64,000 nucleotides of DNA, taken from positions 434,001 to 498,000 of the forward strand of contig NZ_JACGWA010000001.1 of the NCBI RefSeq assembly GCF_014077505.1, in the 5' to 3' direction. The position numbers and the translations under genes are program-made. Under the pieces are notes generated by a model. It saw only the letters and a list, made by a program, of their open reading frames with translations, was not told where the DNA came from and searched no databases. Positions within the stretch are counted from its first letter, which is position 1; each line of letters begins with the position of its first letter. Below are positions 53,057 through 61,866 of the stretch, piece after piece. Origin of the DNA: Colwellia sp. BRX10-3 (lineage in GTDB: Bacteria; Pseudomonadota; Gammaproteobacteria; Enterobacterales; Alteromonadaceae).

Positions 53057-55312
53057 TTAAACAATACCATATTGCTTTAATGGTAATTCTCGATAACGTT
53101 TACCTGTGGCATTAAAAATAGCATTACAAATCGCAGGGGCAATAGGTGGAACACCCGGTTCACCAACACCACCTGGAGGTGCGTCACTGTCGATTATTTC
53201 AACATGCGTGGTCGGCGCATCACCAATACGAGCAACTTGATAACTGTCAAAGTTATTTTGCTCAATAACGCCGTCTTTCGCGGTTAGCTCACTAAAGAAT
53301 GTTAACGATAAAGCAAAAATAGCCGCGCCCTCCATTTGTGAGCGAATACGTTCAGGATTTACCGCTAAACCACAATCTACCGCCATCCAAACATCTTCTA
53401 CTTTAATTTTTCCGTCACTATTTTCTGATACTTCAACAACACAGGCTACATAGCTAACAAAGCTTCGATGCATAGCAATACCAAGGCCACGGCCTTTGGG
53501 GAGTTTTCTGCCCCATTTTGCCATAGTACTTACTTTTTCTATCACGGTTTTCATGCGTGCGGTATCAACGGGGAACTTCTCTAGTGTTTCACCATAATTT
53601 CCGTATTCAGCATTTTCTTTGGAAAAATCAATTTTTCGATCGGCGCCAAGCATGGCTAATAGGTTGTTTTTACTGTCTAAGCCTTTTGCCTGTGCAAGCT
53701 CATCAATAAATGAACTTACTGCAAAGGCATGGTTTATGTTGGTTACTGAACGCATCCAACCGATACGCGTATGCGCTGGCGCTTTACCGATAGCACAACT
53801 GATGTTAGCAATATCGTAAGGCATATCAATAAAACCTAAACTTGCTTCTGAACCGATTAAATCTGCACCTTTACTAAAGGTTGAGCCAATAGGGGGTTCT
53901 GCAACATGGTGTTGCCATGCTGTAACATTGCCAGCTTCATCAATACCTGCTGCTAGTTTTTGATAACTTACCGCATGATAATAGCCATTTTGAATTTCAT
54001 CTTCGCGTGTCCACATCACTTTAATTGGCACATTTAACTGCTTCGATAATATGGCGGCTTCAACAATAAAGTCAGGCTTAGATTTACGACCAAAGCCCCC
54101 TCCAAGCAAAGTTACATTAATATTGACATTTTCTGGTGCTACACCCGTGATTTGGGCAACAGTGCCCTGTGCCGATTGTGGTGTTTGGGTACAAGCCCAA
54201 ATATCGAAAACACCATCATGAAAGTGTGCTGCTGCTGCTGGCGGCTCCATAGGTACATGGATTAATTCCGGTACATAATATGACGCGACAATCACTTGTT
54301 TAGCCTCAGATAGCGCTTTACTCACATTGCCTTTACTACGTAGTATTTTCGCAGGATTATCACAACTGTCAGCTAATGCTTTTTTGTATTGTGCACTGTT
54401 GTAACTTTTATGCTCACTTTCATGCCATTGAATGGCTAACGCTTCGCGGCCTTTTATTGCTGCCCAAGTATTTTTAGCAATAACAGCAACACCACCTAAT
54501 GGTTTAAATACGGCAGGCTCTTTTAAGTCAGGCAATTGCACAACGTCAATAACACCCGCTATTGCTTTTGCAGCATCGCCATTAAATGATTTAACTTTTG
54601 CGCCTAATACTGGGGGTCTAGCGATTACAGCATATTGCATATTGTCTAATTCAACATCAAACCCGTAAGTGGTAGCGCCCGTTGCAATTTTTTCACCATC
54701 AACTAATGCCACATCAGATTTACCAATCAGGTTAAAGTCTTTTTTGTCTTTTAAAATCAATGCTGATTGTTCTGGTAATACTAATTTACTCGCTGCAGCA
54801 ACTAAGCTACCAAAAGATAATTCACGGCCAGTTTTTTCATGCACAATCGTGCTATTTACGGCCGTTGTTTCACTCACATCTACTTGCCACTGCTTTGCTG
54901 CAGCCTCTTGCAACATCATACGCGCCGCAGCGCCAGCTTCACGCAAGGGTTGATAAAAGCGTCTTACTGAGCGCGAGCCATCAGTATTTTGACTGCCATA
55001 TTTTTTATCACCTAAGCCTTGAACAACCGCTATTTGTTGCCAATCAGCACCGAGTTCGTCGGCAACAATCATCGGAATACTGGTTCTGATCCCTTGACCC
55101 ATTTCCGAACGATGCACCACAATACTTACAATGTTATCAGCGCCTATTTGCACATAAACACTGGGTGAAAACTTATCTGAGCCTGTAACACCAGCCAAAG
55201 CTTTTGGAATAGTGAGCATTGCAGGTAATTGAACTCCAAGCACTAGAGCGGTAGAACTGATACCCAATTTTTTTAAGAAGCCGCGACGGCTAACATTTTC
55301 AATGTGTTTCAT
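53057..55312 (-). CDS. Tat-exported molybdopterin-binding subunit of an IorB-type oxidoreductase (paralogue 2)
   Basis: The 751-residue large subunit has a twin-arginine signal ([20 protein letters not shown], residues ~8-27). Family marks are [68 protein letters not shown] and [20 protein letters not shown], with the active-site Glu in GEPG. It oxidises an unknown aldehyde or N-heterocycle in the periplasm. It follows its 2Fe-2S subunit by two bases and shares an operon with a MocA-like gene. It is clearly paralogous to the protein at 32315 but with different insertions. Confidence 0.9.
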   Translation of the reverse strand: MKHIENVSRRGFLKKLGISSTALVLGVQLPAMLTIPKALAGVTGSDKFSPSVYVQIGADNIVSIVVHRSEMGQGIRTSIPMIVADELGADWQQIAVVQGLGDKKYGSQNTDGSRSVRRFYQPLREAGAAARMMLQEAAAKQWQVDVSETTAVNSTIVHEKTGRELSFGSLVAAASKLVLPEQSALILKDKKDFNLIGKSDVALVDGEKIATGATTYGFDVELDNMQYAVIARPPVLGAKVKSFNGDAAKAIAGVIDVVQLPDLKEPAVFKPLGGVAVIAKNTWAAIKGREALAIQWHESEHKSYNSAQYKKALADSCDNPAKILRSKGNVSKALSEAKQVIVASYYVPELIHVPMEPPAAAAHFHDGVFDIWACTQTPQSAQGTVAQITGVAPENVNINVTLLGGGFGRKSKPDFIVEAAILSKQLNVPIKVMWTREDEIQNGYYHAVSYQKLAAGIDEAGNVTAWQHHVAEPPIGSTFSKGADLIGSEASLGFIDMPYDIANISCAIGKAPAHTRIGWMRSVTNINHAFAVSSFIDELAQAKGLDSKNNLLAMLGADRKIDFSKENAEYGNYGETLEKFPVDTARMKTVIEKVSTMAKWGRKLPKGRGLGIAMHRSFVSYVACVVEVSENSDGKIKVEDVWMAVDCGLAVNPERIRSQMEGAAIFALSLTFFSELTAKDGVIEQNNFDSYQVARIGDAPTTHVEIIDSDAPPGGVGEPGVPPIAPAICNAIFNATGKRYRELPLKQYGIV

Positions 55313-55314
55313 GA

Positions 55315-55785
55315 TCAGCTTCCTTTTACTTCAGTGGCTAAGTCTGCGGCTAGGTGAATCGCTTCTTTGATCCGTTGATAAGTACCACAGCGGCAAATAT
55401 TGCCACTCATGGCAAGTTCGATATCTTTATCGTTTGGATTAGGCTCGCGATCTAATAAGGCAACTGCTGACATAATTTGACCTGACTGACAATAACCACA
55501 TTGAGGTACATTTAAATCTTGCCAAGCTTGTTGAACAGGATGATCGCCCTGCTCTGAAAGCCCTTCAATAGTAGTGATTTTTTGATTAGCCACAGCCGAC
55601 ACTGGCATAACACATGAACGAATAGGTTGGCCATCAACATGCACGGTACATGCACCACATAAGCCTTTACCGCAGCCATATTTAGTACCGGTATATTTTA
55701 AAATATCTCTCAGTGCCCACAACAATGGCATATCGCCATCATCATTAAATTGATGTTCTTTACCGTTGATAGTTAAGGTGATCAT
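55315..55785 (-). CDS. 2Fe-2S subunit of the IorAB-type oxidoreductase (paralogue 2)
   Basis: The 156-residue subunit has ligands for the first cluster in [18 protein letters not shown] plus RSCVMPV, and for the second in [13 protein letters not shown] and [12 protein letters not shown]. It carries electrons out of the molybdenum site. It has no signal peptide and presumably travels with the Tat-borne large subunit. It is two bases upstream of the large subunit gene and 78 bases downstream of the mocA-like gene. Confidence 0.94.
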   Translation of the reverse strand: MITLTINGKEHQFNDDGDMPLLWALRDILKYTGTKYGCGKGLCGACTVHVDGQPIRSCVMPVSAVANQKITTIEGLSEQGDHPVQQAWQDLNVPQCGYCQSGQIMSAVALLDREPNPNDKDIELAMSGNICRCGTYQRIKEAIHLAADLATEVKGS

Positions 55786-55863
55786 GCAATCGTTTCCTTT
55801 AGTTTATTTAACGTCGCTTTCGTTAGCACAGTTATAGATTAGCCTTTACTCATGCTAGTTACT

Positions 55864-56496
55864 TTATGCTGTAATACCCAGTTTTTTATACATATTGTTT
55901 AATTGCTCAGGTGTATCTATATCGAAAAACGCATGCGCAAGTGGTACTTTTAATATGTTATCTTGGTATTTTTCAAGTAACGGTTTAGCGCCTTGTTTAC
56001 CTGTTAATTGTGTTAATTCTGCAAAGTAATGTTGTGAAAATATCACTGGCGGACCAATTTTTTCTTCGCCACTTGCCCCTACTACATTTAAGTCTTGTGC
56101 AACAACAATAGCATGAGGTGATTCTTGCCAAAATTTTTGATGAAGAATCAAATCACGTGAAGTTAACTGCCATTGGTCAACTAACACTATCATAACCGCT
56201 TTTATATCAGTTTCCAGTGCTGCAACACCTGCAGAAATCGATGACGCCATGCCGTCTGAGAATTTACTATTAATAATAGTTTTTATGGGTAAATGGCCGA
56301 TACGGGCTTGAACTTGGTTAGCATTAAAACCTAACACACAATAAACCTGACTTGAAACCTGTAACGCTTGCTCTAATTGCCATTCGACTAAACTTTTGTC
56401 TTTGATGCTAATTAATTGCTTCATCTGCCCTAATCGAAAAGACTGCCCAGCAGCTAGTACTATGATGGCAAAGTTATTATTTGCGGAATTCGTCAT
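55864..56496 (-). CDS. mocA: MocA-like molybdenum cofactor cytidylyltransferase
   Basis: The 210-residue nucleotidyltransferase has the N-terminal signature AIIVLAAGQSFRLGQMKQL, FSDGMASSISAGVAAL, a VLVDQW metal-binding region and GPPVIFSQHYFAEL. MocA adds CMP to molybdopterin, giving the cytosine dinucleotide form used by IorAB- and PaoC-type enzymes. Its position as first gene before the IorAB pair supports that pairing. The FDIDTPEQL end is also typical. Sister enzymes (MobA, guanylyl) have a similar fold, but the neighbours favour MocA. Confidence 0.85.
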   Translation of the reverse strand: MTNSANNNFAIIVLAAGQSFRLGQMKQLISIKDKSLVEWQLEQALQVSSQVYCVLGFNANQVQARIGHLPIKTIINSKFSDGMASSISAGVAALETDIKAVMIVLVDQWQLTSRDLILHQKFWQESPHAIVVAQDLNVVGASGEEKIGPPVIFSQHYFAELTQLTGKQGAKPLLEKYQDNILKVPLAHAFFDIDTPEQLNNMYKKLGITA

Positions 56497-56738
56497 TGTA
56501 AACTGATCTCTAACATTAACTTAATCCTTTGATTAGCAAATAGTCTAAAGCGTAAACGCAAATAAAACCAGTAAGCGAGTTTCACCCAAAATAGGCTTTG
56601 TCATTCAAATAATACCAATCCATGTGATTAACCAAGCATATATAAATACAAATCAATGGTTAGGATGAACTTCAAGATTCAAACTTCATTTGTTTTAAGG
56701 TACTCTAACTTATCTATATTGTTACTTTGCTCCCCCTA

Positions 56739-59174
56739 ATGAAACATTTTAAAAATACTCTGATCGGCATAGTTTTTATTCTCTTCTTAGTGATCGCGAC
56801 TTTGACTACCTGGATATACAGCCAGATAGACAGTGCTTTACCGCAATTAGACGGTAAGCAAACACTTTTTGGTTTATCTGCCAGCGCCACAATAGAGCGT
56901 GACTTACAAGGTGTTGCCACCATTAAAGCCAGTAATCGTGTAGATATTGCTCTAGCTACTGGCTTTGTTCATGCCCAAGAACGCTTTTTTCAAATGGATT
57001 TATTACGCCGTAATTCAGCCGGAGAACTGGCCAGCTTATTTGGCGCAGCAGCAATAGATTATGACAGTGAAATCCGCCGTCATCGTTTTCGTGAACGTGC
57101 TACCAGCATAGTGTCACAATTGTCTGCAACTGACTCAGCCCTTTTAAAAGCCTACACCCGCGGCGTAAATCAAGGGTTAAAATACCTTAAAGCCGCGCCT
57201 TTTGAATATTTACTACTACGCCAAGAGCCAGTTGAGTGGCAAGAAGAAGACACTATTTTAACCGTACTTAGTATGTATATAGACTTGCAATATCAAGACG
57301 GTAAACGCGAGCGTACCTTAGGTTTATTGCATTCAGTGTTAAGCCCAGAAGTATTTGCATTTCTCAATCCACAAGGTAGCCGTTGGGATGCCGCCATAGA
57401 TGGCACTGAGTTTCCCGCATCATCATTACCTAAAGCGCCTTGGCCTTCAGCATCTAGTGAATACTTGGCTGTTTATTCCAATAATCAGTCACGCAATAAA
57501 TCATTCGCTAGCGCAATGCCGCCTCCGCATACCAGAGCAAAACCTGCACAAAATGAAGAGTTCCCAGGGTCGAACAATTGGGCCGTTGGCGGTGTTATTA
57601 GTTCCACTGGCAGTGCCATCGTTGCTAACGATATGCATTTGGGCATTAGAGTGCCTAACACTTGGTTTAGAGCTTCTTTTGAATATAAAGATGTCGAGAA
57701 TACTAACGTAAAAGTAACTGGCGCAACGCTACCAGGCACACCTAACATTATTATTGGCAGCAATGGCCATATCGCTTGGGGTTTCACCAACAGCTATGGT
57801 GATTGGAGCGATGTTATAGAGCTTGAAACCAATGCCGATAAAAGCCAATACTTAACACCTGATGGTTATCAAAGCTTTATTAAACGTAAACAAATTATCG
57901 CGGTAAAAGGTCAAGAAGCTGTCGATATAACAGTTACCGACACTATTTGGGGGCCCGTAATTGGTGAAGATTCGCAAGGGAATTTACTGGCTTATCGTTG
58001 GATTGCTCATGACAAAGCCGCCGTTAATATGGCAATAACTGAATTTGAAACAGCGAAAAATGTTCAACAAGCTCTTGCTATTGCAGCACGTGCGGGCATG
58101 CCAGCACAAAACTTAATGGTGGGCGATAAACAAGGTAATATTGGCTGGACCATTATGGGCCCGATACCACAACGCAGCGCAATGTTTGGTGAAACACCCA
58201 CCTCTTGGGCCAATGGCGAAAACAAATGGCTAGATCTGTTACCACCTGAAGATTACCCACAAGTTATCAACCCAAAAAATTCACGCTTATGGACCGCCAA
58301 CTCACGTGTTGTAGGCGACGATATGCTAAAAAAAATAGGTAATGGTGGCTATGCCATAGGTGCACGGTCTTCACAAATAAAGCAAAATCTCGAAGCTAGA
58401 ACATCGTTTGATGAACAAGCCTTGCTCAATATTGCCCTTGATGACAGCGCCAAATTTTTATTACGTTGGCAAGACTTTATCTTATCAAAAGTACTCACTG
58501 ACGCTATGTTAGAAAAGCATCAGGAATGGCATGAAGTCAAAGATATCATCAAAGATAATAACTTATCCGCCAGTACAGATTCTGTTGCCTACCGTTTGGT
58601 TCGTAATTTCAGATTAAATATCAGAGATCAGGTTTTTGATATCTTCAATGAAAATATGACTAAGCTTGATGAAAACTACAGTTTTCATACTATTCGCCAC
58701 CAAGTAGAAACGCCTTTGTGGCAATTAATTAATCAACAACCAGAAAATTTTCTCTGGCGTAGTCACGAAAGTTGGGCTGTTTTATTCGAAGTCAGTCTTG
58801 AGAAAACATTAACAGAAATGACTGAGTCAACCACATTAGCAAAGGCGACTTGGGGCAAGATAAATATCAGCAAAATACAGCACCCTTTGAGTCGCGCTGT
58901 GCCATTTATCGGTCAATGGCTTGATATGCCTGAAGTAGCATTACCTGGTGATAGTTATATGCCACGAGTACAAGGACCGTCATTTGGAGCTTCGCAGCGC
59001 ATGGCAGTTTCTCCTGGCCATGAAGAAATAGGAATTTTTCATATGCCTACGAGTCAGTCAGGCCATCCTTGGAGCCCATATTATGGTTTAGGCCATGAAA
59101 GCTGGCTAAAAGGTGAAGTTTCTAGCTTTTTACCCGGCCCAAGCAAGTACAAACTGACTTTACTAAGTTACTAA
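56739..59174 (+). CDS. Penicillin acylase family protein (Ntn-hydrolase)
   Basis: The 811-residue precursor begins with a membrane anchor (LIGIVFILFLVIATLTTWIY). The alpha chain carries ERDLQGVATIKASNRVDIALAT and FVHAQERFFQMDLLRR. The nucleophile is Ser278 in PGSNNWAV, exposed by autocleavage. The beta chain shows TWFRASFEYK, GFTNSYGDWSDVIELE and RDQ-like late regions. Substrates in this family are amides such as penicillins or acyl-homoserine lactones; specificity cannot be read here. ATG 56739 lacks a ribosome site, and TTG 56727 is an alternative that adds four residues. The gap to mocA is 242 bases, divergent. Confidence 0.92.
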   Translation: MKHFKNTLIGIVFILFLVIATLTTWIYSQIDSALPQLDGKQTLFGLSASATIERDLQGVATIKASNRVDIALATGFVHAQERFFQMDLLRRNSAGELASLFGAAAIDYDSEIRRHRFRERATSIVSQLSATDSALLKAYTRGVNQGLKYLKAAPFEYLLLRQEPVEWQEEDTILTVLSMYIDLQYQDGKRERTLGLLHSVLSPEVFAFLNPQGSRWDAAIDGTEFPASSLPKAPWPSASSEYLAVYSNNQSRNKSFASAMPPPHTRAKPAQNEEFPGSNNWAVGGVISSTGSAIVANDMHLGIRVPNTWFRASFEYKDVENTNVKVTGATLPGTPNIIIGSNGHIAWGFTNSYGDWSDVIELETNADKSQYLTPDGYQSFIKRKQIIAVKGQEAVDITVTDTIWGPVIGEDSQGNLLAYRWIAHDKAAVNMAITEFETAKNVQQALAIAARAGMPAQNLMVGDKQGNIGWTIMGPIPQRSAMFGETPTSWANGENKWLDLLPPEDYPQVINPKNSRLWTANSRVVGDDMLKKIGNGGYAIGARSSQIKQNLEARTSFDEQALLNIALDDSAKFLLRWQDFILSKVLTDAMLEKHQEWHEVKDIIKDNNLSASTDSVAYRLVRNFRLNIRDQVFDIFNENMTKLDENYSFHTIRHQVETPLWQLINQQPENFLWRSHESWAVLFEVSLEKTLTEMTESTTLAKATWGKINISKIQHPLSRAVPFIGQWLDMPEVALPGDSYMPRVQGPSFGASQRMAVSPGHEEIGIFHMPTSQSGHPWSPYYGLGHESWLKGEVSSFLPGPSKYKLTLLSY

Positions 59175-59212
59175 CGAACCAAGACATACACTTTACAAGC
59201 TAAGGAACGACT

Positions 59213-59596
59213 ATGACCACCTTGATTATATGTTTATTTATTGCTGCACTATTACCTTATATTGCCAAAATACCTGTTGCTGTCGCCATGAACAAATTGG
59301 GTGGTTACGACAACAACCATCCTCGTGCCCAACAAGCTGAACTAACAGGTTTTGGCGCTAGAGCTTTTGCCGCACATCAAAATGCCTTCGAGTCACTGAT
59401 TATATTTGCTCCTGCAGTGTTGTTAGCCATTGCAACACAAAATACTGGCGCTTTTATCGAACAGGTTGCTATAACACATGTGGTCGCAAGGGTGCTTTAT
59501 CACATTGCCTATTTAATCAACATTGGCGTTCTTCGCAGCTTAATATGGGCCGTGGGTATTATAAGTTCTTTTACTATTATCTATTTATGTATTTAG
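59213..59596 (+). CDS. MAPEG family membrane protein
   Basis: The 127-residue protein has four hydrophobic helices and MAPEG marks (NHPRAQQAELTGFGARAFAAHQNAFESL, shown here only in part: RAFAAHQNAFESL, then ARVLYHIAYLINIGVLRS). The family includes microsomal glutathione transferases, but bacterial members of this short type have no known substrate. It begins 38 bases after the penicillin-acylase-family gene, so they may be co-transcribed. AAGGAA precedes ATG 59213. Confidence 0.9.
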   Translation: MTTLIICLFIAALLPYIAKIPVAVAMNKLGGYDNNHPRAQQAELTGFGARAFAAHQNAFESLIIFAPAVLLAIATQNTGAFIEQVAITHVVARVLYHIAYLINIGVLRSLIWAVGIISSFTIIYLCI

Positions 59597-59768
59597 CCAA
59601 ACCAAGCCGGAGATAAGTAAAGCAACATAGCACTTTAAAAACACTTACTTTGTTGAGTTACTTATAGCTAAATTCACGCTATAAGCCTTTTTTATTCATT
59701 TAGAGATAAATCGGCATAAAGAAACGGTTGTACTCTTGCGTGATGGTGGCTAAAGTAAAGCTATGCAA

Positions 59769-59864
59769 ATGATAAAACCAACTTATTTCTTTAACGCTTT
59801 CTTTCTCTCAGCGCGCTTTAGGTTTTGGCATTCACTAAAAAACCTCCTAATGGAGGTTTTTTAG
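59769..59864 (+). CDS. pheL: Phe-rich leader peptide of pheA
   Basis: A 31-codon frame starts at ATG 59769 (or two codons earlier at 59763) with PTYFFNAFFLSARFRFW and ends at TAG 59864. It holds eight Phe codons, seven of them within the first 20 codons. It lies in the pheA leader just before a terminator, like E. coli PheL, but its stop lies inside the terminator rather than before it. Ribosome stalling at Phe codons would sense charged tRNA-Phe. The rest of the 59597-59957 gap shows nothing else. Confidence 0.75.
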   Translation: MIKPTYFFNAFFLSARFRFWHSLKNLLMEVF

Positions 59865-59868
59865 TTTT
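59774..59868 (+). promoter_or_regulatory. Transcription attenuator of pheA
   Basis: Three mutually exclusive pairings are visible. Segment 1, AAAACC (59774-59779), pairs with segment 2, GGTTTT (59821-59826). Segment 2, AGGTTTT (59820-59826), pairs with segment 3, AAAACCT (59839-59845), as antiterminator. Segments 3 and 4 form the terminator stem AAAAAACCTCC / GGAGGTTTTTT (59837-59862). The Phe codons lie between segments 1 and 2. This is the architecture of amino-acid operon attenuation. Confidence 0.75.
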
Positions 59869-59957
59869 CAGTGATAGCAATAAGTAAAAACAATTAAAAG
59901 CATCATTAAAATTTCATAATTGCAGCAATTAAACTCATAACTTATTAGGAAAACGCG

Positions 59958-61136
59958 GTGAACGAAGCATTAGATTTAAATAAAATACGTGAGAAAATTA
60001 CTCTTCTTGATCAACAACTACTTGCACTATTTGCTGAGCGCCGCGCCTTAACCTTAAATGTTGCTAAAAGCAAAGCTCATCTAATTCGTCCAGTTCGAGA
60101 TCAACAGCGCGAACAAGAATTACTGATCCGCTTGATCACACAAGGTAAAGCGCTGGGTTTAGATGCGCATTACGTAACCAGTGTTTTTCAAACCATTATT
60201 GAAGACTCAGTGCTAAATCAGCAAGCCTACTTACAAACTCTAGCCAACCCTAATATGCAAGAGCCAGCAGTGAGTGTTGCCTTTCTTGGTGATAAAGGCA
60301 GTTATAGCTATTTAGCAAGTCATCGTTATTTTTCTCGCCGCGCAGAAAAAATTATCGAAAGCGGTTGCCAAAGCTTTTCAGAGATTATGCAACAAGTTGA
60401 ATCTGGCTCGGTTGACTATGGCATGTTGCCGATAGAAAACACGAGTTCGGGTAGTATCAATGAAGTTTATGACATTCTTCAACATACCAACTTGTCAATT
60501 GTAGGCGAAATAACACAACCCATTGAGCACTGTTTACTAACCGCAGTAAATACCAAACTTAATAAAATTAAAACTATTTATGCCCATGGTCAACCTTTCG
60601 CACAGTGTAGTAACTTTCTTGATAAACAAAGCGATATTCGTATTGAATACTGTGAAAGTACAGCTGATGCCATGGCAAGAGCATATGAATTACAAGACGA
60701 CAGTGTGGCTGTTATTGGAAGTGAAGAAGGCGGTAACTTATATCAATTACATGCCTTGGAAAAATCTATTGCCAACCAAACCGAAAACCATAGTCGCTTT
60801 ATTTTAGTTGCTCGTAAACCTATTGATGTTGCTGAACAAATACCTGCAAAAACCACCTTAATTATTGCTACTGGCCAAAAACCTGGTGCGCTAGTTGAGT
60901 GTTTGTTGGTGTTAAAAAACAAAGGCATTAACATGTGTAAGCTTGAGTCTCGCCCCATTCAAGGACGTCCATGGGAAGAAATGTTCTATGTGGATGTAGA
61001 GGCAAATTTGAAGCACTTAGCGTTGCAAGAAGCGATTACTCAAATCACTGAACAAACAAATTTCATCAAAATTTTAGGCTGTTACCCTATCGAACACATT
61101 AGCCCAACTAATGTCCCGAGCAGCGCACTTTTGTAA
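59958..61136 (+). CDS. pheA: Bifunctional chorismate mutase / prephenate dehydratase (P-protein)
   Basis: The 392-residue enzyme converts chorismate to prephenate and then phenylpyruvate, committing to phenylalanine. The chorismate mutase domain is residues ~1-95 (KIREKITLLDQQLLALFAER, KSKAHLIRPVRD). Prephenate dehydratase is ~105-285 (AFLGDKGSYSYLAS, MLPIENTSSGSINEVYDIL, NHSRFILVA). A regulatory ACT domain at ~298-375 contains the Phe-binding CKLESRPIQGRPWEE. GTG 59958 has TTAGGAAAA upstream. Control is by the leader attenuator and by Phe feedback through the ACT domain. Confidence 0.97.
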   Translation: MNEALDLNKIREKITLLDQQLLALFAERRALTLNVAKSKAHLIRPVRDQQREQELLIRLITQGKALGLDAHYVTSVFQTIIEDSVLNQQAYLQTLANPNMQEPAVSVAFLGDKGSYSYLASHRYFSRRAEKIIESGCQSFSEIMQQVESGSVDYGMLPIENTSSGSINEVYDILQHTNLSIVGEITQPIEHCLLTAVNTKLNKIKTIYAHGQPFAQCSNFLDKQSDIRIEYCESTADAMARAYELQDDSVAVIGSEEGGNLYQLHALEKSIANQTENHSRFILVARKPIDVAEQIPAKTTLIIATGQKPGALVECLLVLKNKGINMCKLESRPIQGRPWEEMFYVDVEANLKHLALQEAITQITEQTNFIKILGCYPIEHISPTNVPSSALL

Positions 61137-61153
61137 GTATTTATTCTGGGCAT

Positions 61154-61184
61154 AATTAAGGGCAGTTAAACTGCCCTTAATTTC
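61154..61184 (+). terminator. Terminator of pheA
   Basis: AATTAAGGGCAG / CTGCCCTTAATT with a 5-base loop, then a T-rich tract, 17 bases after the stop. It can also serve the convergent minus-strand gene. Confidence 0.88.
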
Positions 61185-61238
61185 ACTTCTTTTTTTTCTT
61201 AGGATTAATGATAGCGCTTAATTCCACTAAACCTAATA

Positions 61239-61646
61239 TTAGGTTACCAATACTAACTGCTTGCGGTTTTTTAATCGAAAAATAACCGCACTAAATGTTA
61301 AAACAAATAATGTCGGAATAGCAGCAAACATAAGCGACGAAAACATATACTGACCAATTAACAAAGTTAAGGTAATAAAGCACATCGTCGGTAATATCAG
61401 CCAAAAAGTATGTTCACTGGCACACAACTTAAAAGCTTTACGCATAAAAAACAGCAACAATAAGCTAACGATACTGGCGGTAACAGCAGTAACTGACCCC
61501 GGGTAATAATCAAGCATAAAGTTAGTATGAGGGTGAAGCATGCTAGGTACAGGAGCTAAATTGCCAAGATGAACTAGCCAAACGAATGAGCCTGCGATTA
61601 GGCAGCCAAAATTAAAGGACCAGAGTTTTTTATTAACGTTGAACAT
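61239..61646 (-). CDS. Small four-helix membrane protein, unrecognised
   Basis: The 135-residue protein has four hydrophobic segments (GCLIAGSFVWLVHLG, VTASIVSLLLLFFM, WLILPTMCFITLTLLIG, MFAAIPTLFVLTFSAVIF) and a short basic C-terminus (RLKNRKQ). I do not recognise a family. GGAAAATATGG precedes ATG 61646. It is convergent with pheA and has a 220-base gap to the RND gene on the same strand. A membrane location is all the sequence supports. Confidence 0.7.
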   Translation of the reverse strand: MFNVNKKLWSFNFGCLIAGSFVWLVHLGNLAPVPSMLHPHTNFMLDYYPGSVTAVTASIVSLLLLFFMRKAFKLCASEHTFWLILPTMCFITLTLLIGQYMFSSLMFAAIPTLFVLTFSAVIFRLKNRKQLVLVT

Positions 61647-61808
61647 CCATATTTTCCATATTTATTATTATTATTTTCCCTCTTTATATCTCAAGTATAC
61701 TTTTTAATCAAGATGTCTGGTTTTCGTACAAGCGAGTGTTATGCCTTTTTAGTGTCAATATCAGAGTGAAAGTTATTAAACTTAAGAGCAGGATTAATAA
61801 CCTATATA

Positions 61809-61848
61809 TAAAAAAGCCCGTATAACATATCTGTATACGGGCTTTTTA
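61809..61848 (-). terminator. Terminator of the RND efflux gene
   Basis: AAAAAGCCCGTATA / TATACGGGCTTTTT with a 9-base loop and T residues on the minus strand, just past the stop at 61867. Confidence 0.9.
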
Positions 61849-61866
61849 ACGACTGGCGCTATTTAA

